Below are positions 22,905 to 32,525 of a DNA stretch of 38,579 nt, piece by piece. The stretch covers positions 44,007-82,585 of the forward strand of contig VHZZ01000428.1 in assembly GCA_009801015.1 (NCBI GenBank), in the 5' to 3' direction. The stretch is from Silene noctiflora (taxonomy: Eukaryota; Streptophyta; Magnoliopsida; Caryophyllales; Caryophyllaceae). The notes under the pieces were generated by a model. It worked only from the letters and a program-made list of their open reading frames with translations, searched no databases and was not told the origin of the DNA. The position numbers were made by a program, and so were the translations under genes. Each line of letters begins with the position of its first letter. The stretch's first letter is position 1.

Positions 22905-23337
22905 CGGAAAATGCACGCGGTGCCCTTAAGGTTTGCTTTTTTGCCCGAAATACCCAATTTTTTTATCCGGAAAACTTTAAGAGCCCATAACTCGTATTTA
23001 CGAGTTCAGAAAGTGATAATTTTTTTTTTCAAATTGATCATCTTTCCGAGAACTACGACTTGAAAAAATAAATTGTTGAGTTTGGAATTCTTGACGAGAG
23101 ATATGGTCACTCAAAGTTTGTTCGGTCAAAAAAACTTTGACACGCAATAACTCCTAGCCACGATAATTTTTTTTTTTGAAATCGTATTTCTCTGAAAGAT
23201 GATCGATTTGAAAAAAAAAATTATCACTTTCGAAAATCGTAAGCACGAGTTAGGGCCTCTTAAAGTTTCCCGGATCAAAAACTTGGGTATTTCGGGCAAA
23301 ATATCAAACCTCAAGGGCGCCGCGTGCATTATCCGTA
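22905..23337. mobile_element. Foldback element, copy 2 of 2
   Basis: Inverted ends: 'acggaaaatgcacgcggtgc' + 'ccttaaggtttg' on the left, and the reverse complement of the right end 'acggataatgcacgcggcgc' + 'ccttgaggtttg'. Arm symmetry continues inward for about 200 bases on each side ('tttgcccgaaatacccaa', 'aaactttaagag', 'taactcgt', 'tttcaaat(t/c)gatcatctttc'). It is nearly a perfect 430-bp palindrome with a short centre, and better preserved than copy 1. Confidence 0.75.
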
Positions 23338-23954
23338 AATAACTAAATATTAAGATCACTTTGTATTAGTTTAACCTTTATTTATCGTATTGTTATTTCT
23401 GATTCACTTGACACTAAAATTGAATAAGACAACAAATTTCACACGTTTGTCAATTGTCATTACAATTTTTACATCTTTAATAATTTATGTGACAATGACA
23501 TAAAATAAGGTCATCTCGAATTATTAATTGAGAATTAAAGGATAATTAATAACATCAAAATGATGTTAGTTAGTAGATGTAATTAAATACATATTTAATC
23601 AAACATATAATTAGATAAACATGAACTCGTGCCTCATTAACATATAAATTAGTTGATTTAAGACGAGTTAGCATGCCAAATTTTATAAATTTCAGAAAAT
23701 TTAAATCCGCAATACATATTATACTCGTTATATGATCTAAATTTACATCCCAATAACAAATACTCCAAATTAATCACTCTAATTTTCTTCATAATCAGAT
23801 TTAGTTTCAACTTAAGTCATGTATTCCCACAAAACTCGGAATTAATAAACAACACTAAACAATCATCAATTAAAATTAACTAATGTAAATCAAATCTCAT
23901 TTCTTAAACACGTGATCGAATAAAAAATCATCATAATCATAATCATAATCATAA
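23338..23954. other. AT-rich intergenic DNA, nothing recognised
   Basis: No gene. A short (ATAATC)n run at about 23934-23956 provides the insertion site of the Helitron that follows. Confidence 0.45.
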
Positions 23955-24604
23955 TCCCCTATATACTAAAAGAATAACATAACTCTAAATTTTCCCGCTC
24001 AAGTTTACCGCCTATATATTCACCTTCTAATAAATGGACTCTACTTTCAATAATTGATCTCACTTTAATCCTATTTTTATTTACATACCATATATATAAA
24101 AAAAAAAATTCTTAAAAATCTATTTTTACTAATAAATGATCATAAATATTAAATTCCAAACTAAATTGCTAATTAACATCAACTTGATTCTAATAATCAT
24201 AGATTTTATCATTAAATCCCCTTTACTACTAAGAGAATAAAAATTCTCTTAGTATTAAACTATAGACTATATGTTGCTAAATTTTTCACAATGCAATAAT
24301 GATTACTTTAGAAAATAACTTAACACATATTTACTATTAGGTTCATAACAAAAAAAAATTCATTAAAAAAAATGGAGAAAATTATAAAATGAAATCCGTA
24401 ATTTTATGGTAAAAAAAAGTACGTTTATAAAAATACATTTCATAACTTTACTCAATTCTCTTTGATTAGTCTTCCATTTCAATTTTTTTTATATCAAAAT
24501 AAAATGGAGTAAAATATTAAATATTAATAAAGTGGCGATTTAAATAATACCTTCAAAAATAAAATCTCTACATATACCGCGCAGTGGCGCGGGATCTATA
24601 CTAG
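23955..24604 (+). mobile_element. Complete non-autonomous Helitron, 650 bp
   Basis: It begins TCCCCTATATACTAAAAGAA and ends GGGATCTATACTAG. A hairpin CCGCGC (24577-24582)/GCGCGG (24587-24592) stands 12 bases before the 3' end. The flanks are A (23954) and T (24605), as expected for Helitron insertion between A and T with no target duplication. It encodes no RepHel protein. It shares both termini with 36604-37164 and 37495-38148. Confidence 0.82.
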
Positions 24605-24691
24605 TATCATTATCATTGTTTTTTTAAATTCATAAAAGAGCAAGTAGAGAAAAACGTGAAAAGGGGGTCCAGGAAGGCAGGAAGTCAGCAA

Positions 24692-24880
24692 GTCTTCCTC
24701 GTGACGAATATATCCATCACAAGCTTGCGACGAGTCAAGTATTACCCACATACATAGACAAGGCAAAACAGTTTGTTATTCTCTAGGCACTCTGTTTTTA
24801 TCTTATTTACTCAATATAATTAATACTTATAACTCATTGTAAACTTACAACGGATATGTCCGTTACAGGTGAAATTTTGT
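24692..24880. mobile_element. Foldback MITE, about 190 bp
   Basis: The left arm 'ctcgtgacgaatatatccat' + 'cacaagcttgcgacgagt' matches the reverse complement of the right arm 'cctgtaacggacatatccgt' + 'tgtaagtttacaatgagt'. The interior is AT-rich. It belongs to the GTGACGG-type MITEs seen elsewhere in the window. Confidence 0.58.
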
Positions 24881-25303
24881 GCCAAAAAATAGACAAAGAT
24901 GATTGTGGTAAACACAAGAGAGATGTCTAGTGCTCGTCTCCTTCCACATCTTAACACCCTACATACAATCCAACCTCTCTTATCATCACAATTCAACCTC
25001 CAACACCAATTTTACTCACACGTGTCCTTTTCCCCTTAAAAAATTAACTCGAATAAATTTTATTTTGAGACGGAAATATTCGTTCTATGCTTAAAATCAG
25101 TTAAATGAAACAAAATATAAATGAGTAAATAAACCTTAATCTGCGAAGGGTGAGACGATCTCTCACAAACGTTTAAGTGAGATTTCTCACATGATAATTC
25201 TATATTTTATTTTTATAATATTTGTATTTTCTAGTATTATGAAGGTTATATCTCACAATAATTAATGCAGAGACGGTTTTTCAGGAGATTACCTTCAGTG
25301 TAA
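24881..25303. other. Intergenic, unclassified repeats
   Basis: No gene. Around 25145-25200 the motif 'gagacgatctctcac' followed by 'gtgagatttctcac' forms short inverted pieces, probably another decayed MITE. Confidence 0.35.
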
Positions 25304-25580
25304 GATAAATATACTCGTTTTAAGAAAGTTCAATCAATATAAGAATAACAAGAATACTTGTTTAAGGTAGTTTTACTCGAGTTTACTATAAAATGGATTT
25401 CCTAATTACCTTGTTCCTAGTAATAAAATTGTTTTAGTTTATGACAAATATACTCGTTTTAAGAAATTTTAGCCTCTAACATAATACACATATACTTATT
25501 TAAGATTGTCTTACACAAGTTTACCATAGAACGAGTTTCCTAATTACTCTGTTCCTAGTAATAGGAATGTTTTAGTAACT
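25304..25580. repeat. 139-bp tandem duplication upstream of SKIP14
   Basis: Two diverged head-to-tail copies start at 25304 and 25443. Both begin 'gayaaatatactcgttttaa' and end 'cctaattac' + 'ctgttcctagtaat' with minor variants. Related pieces ('cataaaacggatttcctagt') continue at 25878-25900, beyond a Stowaway MITE that splits the array. Confidence 0.65.
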
Positions 25581-25581
25581 A

Positions 25582-25837
25582 CTTCCTCCATTCAACTCCA
25601 CTCTACCTATTTCATTTTTTTACACTATTAACAAATAAGTTTTTAATTTCAGTTTTCGCTCAATATAACACGTGAAAATATATTCATGTGGGGTTTTGTT
25701 TGATTCGTCTTTACGAGGACATTCAAAATATTTAACTTTTATAATTTTTGCAAATACGTAGCTAATGATATTTAGCGCGTTGACAAACGTGAAAAAATAA
25801 AGTGGTAGAGTAGAGTTGAAATGTTGAATGGAAGAAG
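25582..25837. mobile_element. Stowaway-like MITE, 256 bp
   Basis: The left end 'cttcctccattcaactccac' + 'tctacc' pairs with the reverse complement of the right end 'cttcttccattcaacatttc' + 'aactctactctacc'. TA duplications lie at 25580-25581 and 25838-25839. It lies within the tandem array upstream of SKIP14. Confidence 0.75.
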
Positions 25838-25950
25838 TATTTACCTAATAATAAGACTGTTCTCAGATCATACTTGCTACACAAATTTACCATAAAACGG
25901 ATTTCCTAGTAATTATTTACCTAATAATAACACTGTTCTCAGATCCTTTT
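25838..25950. repeat. Continuation of the tandem array right of the MITE
   Basis: 'tatttacctaataataa' + 'ractgttctcagatc' occurs twice, at about 25838-25869 and 25914-25945, separated by 'aaatttaccataaaacggat', which matches the 25304-25580 repeat. Confidence 0.55.
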
Positions 25951-26182
25951 CACACAATACTAAACTAAAACCGTCTTACATCATACAAGCTGTTTGTTTC
26001 ACTAAACCTCTCTAAATCAAATCCAAAAGATTAAAAATAGTAAAAAGAAAAAATCAAACCTATTTTACCTCGAATTCCTCTCACACATGTCTATTTTCCC
26101 CTCTTTTACCTCTCCTCCATATAAAAAAATAAAAATAAAAAAATAAAAAAAACGGTAATTTTTTTTTACTGTTTGATTGACC

Positions 26183-26260
26183 TATAAATAAGATCCCTTC
26201 TCTCTCTTCTCACAACTTTTGTTGTTTCCTTCACCATTCCCACATTGACCCAAACTACAC
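26183..26260 (+). promoter_or_regulatory. SKIP14 core promoter: TATA box and Y-patch
   Basis: TATAAATA at 26183-26190 is followed about 15-30 bases on by the pyrimidine patch 'cccttctctctcttctcac', a usual plant promoter layout. This puts the transcription start near 26215-26225 and leaves a long leader (about 700 bases). 'ttaattcag|gtttaat' at about 26300-26310 could be a splice donor of a leader intron. Confidence 0.55.
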
Positions 26261-26508
26261 AATTCTCTCTCTATCTCTACTTTTTTTTTTCCTTAATTAA
26301 TTCAGGTTTAATTTAATTTCTATATATATTATACATAATAATAAGTTTCTAATTAATCAAATTAATCGTTATTATTGTTGTGTTGTTATTAAATTTGGGG
26401 GTTTTTTAATTGGGAGATTGTTGATTATCGGAAGCTAGGGTTTGTTTGATTTGGGGGTAATTTTGGTAGATTGGGATTTTATTGTCGTTGCTAAATATGC
26501 CTTGATTC

Positions 26509-26509
<1 letters not shown>

Positions 26510-26543
<34 letters not shown>
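26510..26543. repeat. (GATT)n microsatellite
   Basis: About eight uninterrupted ATTG/GATT units in the SKIP14 leader or leader intron, likely length-variable between individuals. Confidence 0.85.
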
Positions 26544-26922
26544 TTGATGTTTGGTTAGAGTAGTAATTAGGGTTCTTAATTAATTTTGGTGGGAAAAAAA
26601 TAAATAAAAAAAAGGGGTTTTTTCGTTATTGTATAGTTTTTTTCTTTTGATTTATATAGATATAAGAACTCGGTGATATTTTAGGTGAGGTAATTGTTTT
26701 TGGTTTTTCCCCATCTGAAAATTGAGGGTTATTTTTGTTGTTTTTCAATATAATTTAGGTTTTTATGCAAAAAAAATGTGAGAAAAAAAGAGTATAGATT
26801 AGAGTAATTGGAATTGGAATCGAAAACGAAATCAAAGTTGAAATCTTTTAACTTTGGTTTTTGGGAGAGAGGTATTGGATTAGTGTTTGGGGTGTTGTTG
26901 TTTGGTGAATATATTGTTAGGA

Positions 26923-29554
26923 ATGGCGTTGAATTATTCACACCGTCCGATATTTTCGGCTCGAATGCCGGAAGATAATCTAGTTCATGGGGGGTCTCAG
27001 GAAAGGGACATTCATGATATATTGCCTGCTGACCCTTTTGGTATGGATATTAGTTCCACTGTTACCGCCATTACGGGTTGGCTTGAGGATCTAGGTGTTT
27101 CGGATTATGGAGGGGATGAAGGTGTTGGTGTTGGTAAAGGGCATTATCCGATTTTAGGTGGGTTGAATGTTTGGTGGGATACCGCGGTTGATTTCCAGCC
27201 GTATCTTGGAGAAAATAAGACCTTTAATACGATGTTTAGGTCTGATAGGTTTGTCAATAATGGTTGTGTTAGTTATGGTTGTTGTTGTTGTACCACGGGG
27301 AATGATGTGTTTGGTAGTAGTGGTGATGGTTACGCTCATGAGACCGGAAAAGTTTTGAGTCAGGGGAATGTGGGTTATGGGTTTGACGAGTTTTTTAGTA
27401 AGCATGATTTTGATCATGGTGGCGAAACCATGAAAGATGCTATTTTTTGCTGTGCTGGTACTAGTGTTTACGAGAAGGAAACTGAAGAGGTTGGTGTTGG
27501 TGTTGATGAGGAGGATGATGGATCTCCTCATCCAGCTTTGAGCTTCGCTCTTGCCTATTTAGGTGTTCGTGATTTGGTTGTAGTGGAGAGAGTTTGCAAG
27601 TCTTTGCAGTTCACTGTTCTGAATGATCCTCTTCTCTGGAAGAGTATCCATATTGATTACCCACTGAATTCTCGGATCACTGATGATGTTCTTGTACAGT
27701 TAACCAATAGGGCTCAAGGTCATCTGCAATGCTTGAGCCTTGTGGATTGTAAAGGGGTCACTAACGATGGTCTAAGACGCGTTCTTGAAAGTAACCCAAG
27801 GTTAACCAAGGTTCGTCTTATGAAAAAGTATCCTTATTTTATATTCATCCCATTTTCTTCCCTTGATGTGAAATATTTGTTATGTTTAATAGTGTTATCG
27901 AATCTGAAGAACAATTTCTGAATTCTTGATTTGAGATTTATAATACGTTTATGCTCCGTCTTTGTATGTGTGCAATGTTTGCCCCAACCTAGTTATAGTA
28001 GGTCTAGATTGGATGTTGACATTTTGTTTCTTGCGGGCTAGGTTTTTGCAATTTGGCTGTTGGATTCATTTCATGCTTGATGGGAGTGTAGGACACAACT
28101 ATTTTGTGTAGTAATTTCATGCTTGTAGCCAAAAATGAAGTGTGAACGAGTTGTGTGGAGAGGAGTGGTGCTTTTCTAGCATGTTTTTTTTTTGTGTGTG
28201 TTTGTTAACGGATCACAGGCAAGTTAGATGCTAGTTTTAGATGCGGATAGTTTTGAACGCTGTCATGAGTACCATCACGTAACAAGTTCACCAACTAAAT
28301 AGTAGATTCCTTATTCACCCTGCTATGCTGGAGGACTGGGCAATTTTTATGAATTGAAGGAGCAATAGGTGTAACTGGTTAGCGAGAACTGGTCAAGATT
28401 TCACACATATTTGAAAGTTTCACATGTTAGGAAATAGTCTTTTGTCTTTGTACTCAATACTTCATTAGTCTTTCCGCTTTCATTCATCCCTCGACTCATA
28501 AGTCATAGCTTGTTTCTCAAGATTTTCACCATTTGTTGACCAATTTTTGTAACCATTCATAGAGTCTGATATAGTTTACTTCGACTGCTGTTTGGTATGA
28601 TATTTTGGTACTTGTTTTTTGTTTGTAAGAGGGGATAGACGCAAAGACCTATAGTGAGTAGGTTCTCACTCAAGTTTACGAGGAGAAGACAAAAAAAAAA
28701 TACCAAAAATGAAAAGACAAAGTAGTCATCCCGTTAAGAGAGGGGACGTGTATACAACTTACAAGCACTGCGTCTAGATGACCTCCTTTGCACTATCCTT
28801 TTCTCCTTCCATGTTCTCCGTGTTTCCCAATTGTTTAGCCATTCTTCTAAAGTATTTCATCGAAATTTGGTACTTGTTATCTTGTATCTGGTGTCTGTTC
28901 CAATTTGGGCACTGTTGTACACTTATACTGTAGTTTGCAGTTCTACTATTGCCTGGATGATCTATTTTTTTGCTTTGTTATGTCATCAAATTTATGTCCG
29001 TTTCTCTAGTTAATGACGCTATTTTGTAATCTCAAATGCAGCTGAGCGTGCCAGGATGTATAAATCTTAAAATTGAGGGTATGATAAATTGCTTAAAGGC
29101 TTTTCAGCCAAGGGCTGTCCCGGGGATAAAGTGCCTCCGAGTTGCTGGACGTATTGTGACTTTGGAGCAGTATGAAGAGCTTTTGTTGTTACTGGGCATT
29201 CACAATCATGTGCAATCGTATCACCAAAAGCCGCTCTTCTATTGTAGAGGAAATGTCGATCCATCTTGTGAGGATGATCGCCCTATTGACCTTGAAATTT
29301 GTCCGAAGTGCAAAATGGCGAAGCTTGTTTATGATTGCACTACTGAAAGCTGCCAGGCTAAAGATCAAGCGGGTCATTTGTGCAGGGCATGCATTCAATG
29401 TATATATAGATGTTATCAGTGTGGGAGGTGCATTGATGGCGTTGTGCATGAGGAAGATTTCTTTCTTGATTATGTGTGTTCCGATTGTTCACCCGGGCAT
29501 GATATTGGGGGCAGTTCCTCCAAGCATGTTGTTTCCTATGAGCTAGATGGCTAG
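26923..29554 (+). CDS. SKIP14: F-box protein SKIP14
   Basis: Substrate receptor of an SCF ubiquitin ligase, named from its interaction with the SKP1-like protein ASK. Exons 26923-27810 (296 codons) and 29042-29554 (170 residues plus TAG) join at NPRLTK|LSVPGC in phase 0; donor GTTCGT, acceptor TGCAG. Total 466 aa, close to the Arabidopsis protein. The start is the ATG of MALNYSHRPIFS; upstream in-frame codons have no ATG. Landmarks are DILPADPFGMDISSTVTAIT (motif near 40), a Gly-rich acidic middle with a Cys run (YGCCCC), the F-box at about 203-247 (ALSFALAYLGVRDLVVVERV, then CKSL and DPLLWKSIHID), and leucine-rich-repeat-like sequence (LQCLSLVDCKGVTNDGLRRV). The C-terminal Cys-rich region at about 383-445 has paired CxxC motifs (CPKC, CRAC, CYQCGRC, CSDC), suggesting zinc binding. 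The 1.2 kb intron holds nothing recognisable. Confidence 0.95.
27811..29041 (+). other. SKIP14 intron
   Basis: A 1231-base intron with weak donor GTTCGT and acceptor TGCAG. It has no internal gene or clear transposon; short reading frames here are not protein-like. Confidence 0.8.
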
Positions 29555-30338
29555 AGGTTTGGTATTGAATGTACCCTGGCCTTCTTATATGGTGAGAATC
29601 ATTATCGATTTACTGGTTGCTTGGCTTAACAGATCAAAATCTGGAATTTTAGGATGTAATACATACGGAATTTGGTCACTCGGTTAGACTATGATGTTGC
29701 TGTTGCTGTTGCTGTTGCTGTCACTGCCTCGTTGGTTTGTCATCTTAGATGATGATGCTGTTACTGTTGTTGTTGTCACGTTGGTTTGTCATCTTAGATG
29801 ATGATGTCACTTTGCTCGGGATGCCTATGTACGATGTAGATCCCAGTCTATTTTTTCAATTTTATTTGAAGTTACAAGGGTGGAACTGATGTGCCATTTA
29901 CTGGTTTAGAGGCGGTCTGGAGCAAGGTTCAAAAAAAGGTGTGAATGAAAAATGCTGCTTTGCTCTTGGAGGTTGAACAAGATCGCAATATCCTGGTGTC
30001 GGAAGTAGGAGTTTATCTGGAAGCGATCGTCTTCTGGCCGGATTAAGACGAGGAGGTTGGACTGTCGAGAGCTGCTGGTTTTCGAAGGCACTTGGTTAGT
30101 TTGTGTTGTACCCGAGATGTTATTTGTTGCCTGGGTAGTAGCCGATTTAAGTGCTTGTTTTTTTTTTTTTTTACTTCCACGAACTGGCAGTGGATGTACT
30201 CTGTTTCCCTCAAGTACGATACTCGAGGGAATACACACATACTATAATGCTTGCCCTCATTGCCCAGACTCGGGTTAATCGAGATACGATGTTCGAATAA
30301 TTGTGTAATGTAGTTGGATTATGGAACTGGATAATAAA
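29555..30338 (+). other. SKIP14 3' UTR and polyadenylation signal
   Basis: After the stop there is a (GTTGCT)n run (29694-29720). Next comes an imperfect duplication of 'gttggtttgtcatcttagat' + 'gatgatg' at about 29731 and 29780. A candidate AATAAA signal lies at 30333-30338, followed by a T-rich tract. The UTR end is inferred; an earlier site is possible. The minus-strand frame at 29906-30238 is an artefact of a T-run. Confidence 0.45.
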
Positions 30339-30477
30339 CACTGTTTGTTGTACTTTTTTTTACTCTTCGCGAATGTGTGTATGTATTAAGTCATTTTAAG
30401 TTTTTAACGTATCTGTTGGATTTAAGTCGAGTTAATAAGTTGATATCGAGAATTGTCTTTTATGGTAATAATTTATA

Positions 30478-30505
30478 CTAGTTTTACCCCGTGCAAAATT
30501 ACAGC
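30478..30505 (-). mobile_element. Possible decayed Helitron 3' end (minus strand)
   Basis: 'ctagttttaccccgtgcaaa' closely resembles the inverted Helitron end at 38527 ('ctagttttaaacccgtgcaa'). The second arm of the hairpin is not intact here. The extent is unknown. Confidence 0.35.
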
Positions 30506-30534
30506 AATTATGTGGATAATTTGCTACATCTCCG

Positions 30535-30535
<1 letters not shown>

Positions 30536-30594
<59 letters not shown>

Positions 30595-31345
30595 CAAAAA
30601 AAAAAAAAAAAAAAAATCTATTCAAATAATCAAACCCTACCAAAATTTTTCAATTCAATCCAAAAGAATCAACCTTTCTATTTGTTTTTTCTTTTTTAAT
30701 TATCCGTCGTAAGTTTAAGACGATTATTCTCTTCTTTCTTATACTGCATCGATGATCGATCATTCTCACCTTTTGAAGAAATTGCATCCCAACTATCCCA
30801 AATCTTCAAAGATCAACACCGGAAAATATCGCCATACGACTTCACATTTGCGAGATGCCGGGATACAAGACTAAAGTTTGCAGCTTCGTTCATGGTAAAA
30901 GAAGAAATTATCGACACCAAAATTTCTTCAGGCACCTTACTAAAACGTGGGAGATACGGTTTTTTAATAAGTTATTGAGTCTTTAAATAGGGGTAAGGTG
31001 AACATATTTTACCCATATTTCGCGGTATATTACTCCGTATGACATTAGGAAATATTACGAGAATCCATGTGCGACAAGATGTTCTAATACAATAATAATA
31101 CTATAAATATATTTTCGTCAAAAGGTTACTTTTAATATTTTAGATATGGAAAAAATAATATTGTGCGAATGATCGATCATCGATGTAGTATAAGAAAGAA
31201 GCGAATGATCGTCTTAAATTTATGACGGATAATTAAAAAAAAAAAAAAAAAAATAGAAAGGTTGCTTCTTGTGGATTGAATTGAGAAAATTTGGTTGGGT
31301 TTGATTATTGTTTGAATAGAAATATCTTTTTTTTTTTGGATTGAA
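30536..31345. mobile_element. Large hairpin (foldback) element, about 0.8 kb
   Basis: The left arm 30617-30769 ('tctattcaaataatcaaacc', 'caattcaatccaaaagaatc', 'ttaattatccgtcgtaagtt', 'atgatcgatcattctcac') is repeated in reverse complement at 31163-31320 with few mismatches. The outer flanks are a T-run (30536-30590), an A-run (30596-30616) and, on the right, a T-run at 31327-31337. The 0.4 kb loop contains 'ccgtatgacattaggaaata' + 'ttacgagaatc', also found diverged at 32082-32140. There is no transposase. A transcript across it would form a hairpin with about 155-bp arms. Confidence 0.72.
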
Positions 31346-31800
31346 AAAATCCGTTTACCACGACATTTTATTTGGAAGATGATACGATTACACTACACCA
31401 AGTTATAATTACTAGGAGTTTAATTAAGGGAGTTGTTTTTTGTCGCCTGGTATTTTACTAATATCCCCCGAGTTTGGACTTTGACTTTCCAATATTACTA
31501 GTTTAGATCCCCGTAATGAATGTGCAGTATATATAAACCGTTTACTTTTACAATATTACTTGTAGATTTTAGTTATCTCATTAATTTTCATATTCTCAAA
31601 ATTAATCAATACTATTGAGTAATTTCATGAAATAATTTCATAAAATGTGTATATTTACGAAAATATCTTAATTACCTCAAATCTAATGATTTCATTTTAT
31701 AAATTTTTTTAATTTATTTTATTAAATTTTTTTTCCGCCAAAAAGTTAATAATAACACTTTATGATTATGTATAGTTTATAGTTTTATACAAATTCTAAC
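31346..31800. other. AT-rich intergenic DNA, nothing recognised
   Basis: No gene or intact repeat could be supported. Confidence 0.45.
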
Positions 31801-31930
31801 ATTTTTTTTTCTGGGGTAAAAGGAGTCACAAGACCGATTCTAATGCAGGCGGGATTTGAACCCAGGTCATGAGCACCACCTCTCATGACTTAACCAACGA
31901 AGCTAGTTGACATCTGCACCACTTTAATCA
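31801..31930 (-). mobile_element. tRNA-derived SINE head
   Basis: On the minus strand an RNA polymerase III A-box-like TAGCTTCGTTGG (31905-31894) is followed about 30 bases later by a consensus B box GGTTCAAATCC (31862-31852). Then comes a tRNA-unrelated body ending in an A-run (plus-strand T-run at 31802-31810). The A/B arrangement without a full cloverleaf, plus an A tail, fits a plant SINE rather than a tRNA gene. Confidence 0.6.
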
Positions 31931-32525
31931 GTTGTGAGAGCCGTCTTAAGGTAAGCTTGTCGTAAACAAGAAATGACACAAAGAAGAAGCTCAAACCAAA
32001 AAAATAAAAATAAAAAATAAAAAAGGAAAAAGACAAGCTACAAGTTAATTTTGCTATTTTTCCGTCTAGTCATGAGTTACACCGTATGATATTAGGAAAT
32101 ATCATGAGAATCTTTGAGCGACGAGGATGTTCTAAAATGAAAGACGGTCTCTCTTAAGAATTTGTAAAATAGCAAGCGGATTTTACTATTAACTTGCTAA
32201 AAAAAACACTGTTAAACATGTCGCAAACCCAAAACACCAAACTAATAACTTGGGGTATTTAGCAGCGTTCCGTCAACACTTCAGTTCCAACACCATACTC
32301 GTGCTCTACACGACTACAAGACTACACGACACTCACAAATAGCGATATGGATTTAGTACCCGACACTTATTACTTGACGCTTCACCAAAGAGCGGAGACT
32401 CTTAAACCTGTAGGAAACTCGGCAAATGGGGTAGGACAGTAGGACACCAGCAAAGTGAAAAAATTTTCCACATACATAAATTATGAATATGCATGCTTAC
32501 AGAACATCATTTACCTAAAGGTTTA
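31931..32525. other. Intergenic and 3' flank of the YqaJ nuclease gene
   Basis: Includes the diverged repeat 32082-32140 ('ccgtatgatattaggaaata' + 'tcatgagaatc'), which matches the loop of the hairpin element at about 31035-31095. The part near 32525 is probably the 3' UTR of the minus-strand nuclease gene. Confidence 0.45.

Noticed and set aside
26729..27531. Minus-strand frames over SKIP14 exon 1
   Set aside because: Asn/Thr/Ile-rich shadow frames of the plus-strand coding sequence and its leader.
29906..30238. 110-aa minus-strand frame with a Lys run
   Set aside because: The Lys run is a T-run on the plus strand; it overlaps the SKIP14 3' UTR and matches nothing recognisable.
31840..31910. 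tRNA gene
   Set aside because: A and B boxes are present but no cloverleaf with acceptor stem could be drawn; the following body and A tail indicate a SINE.
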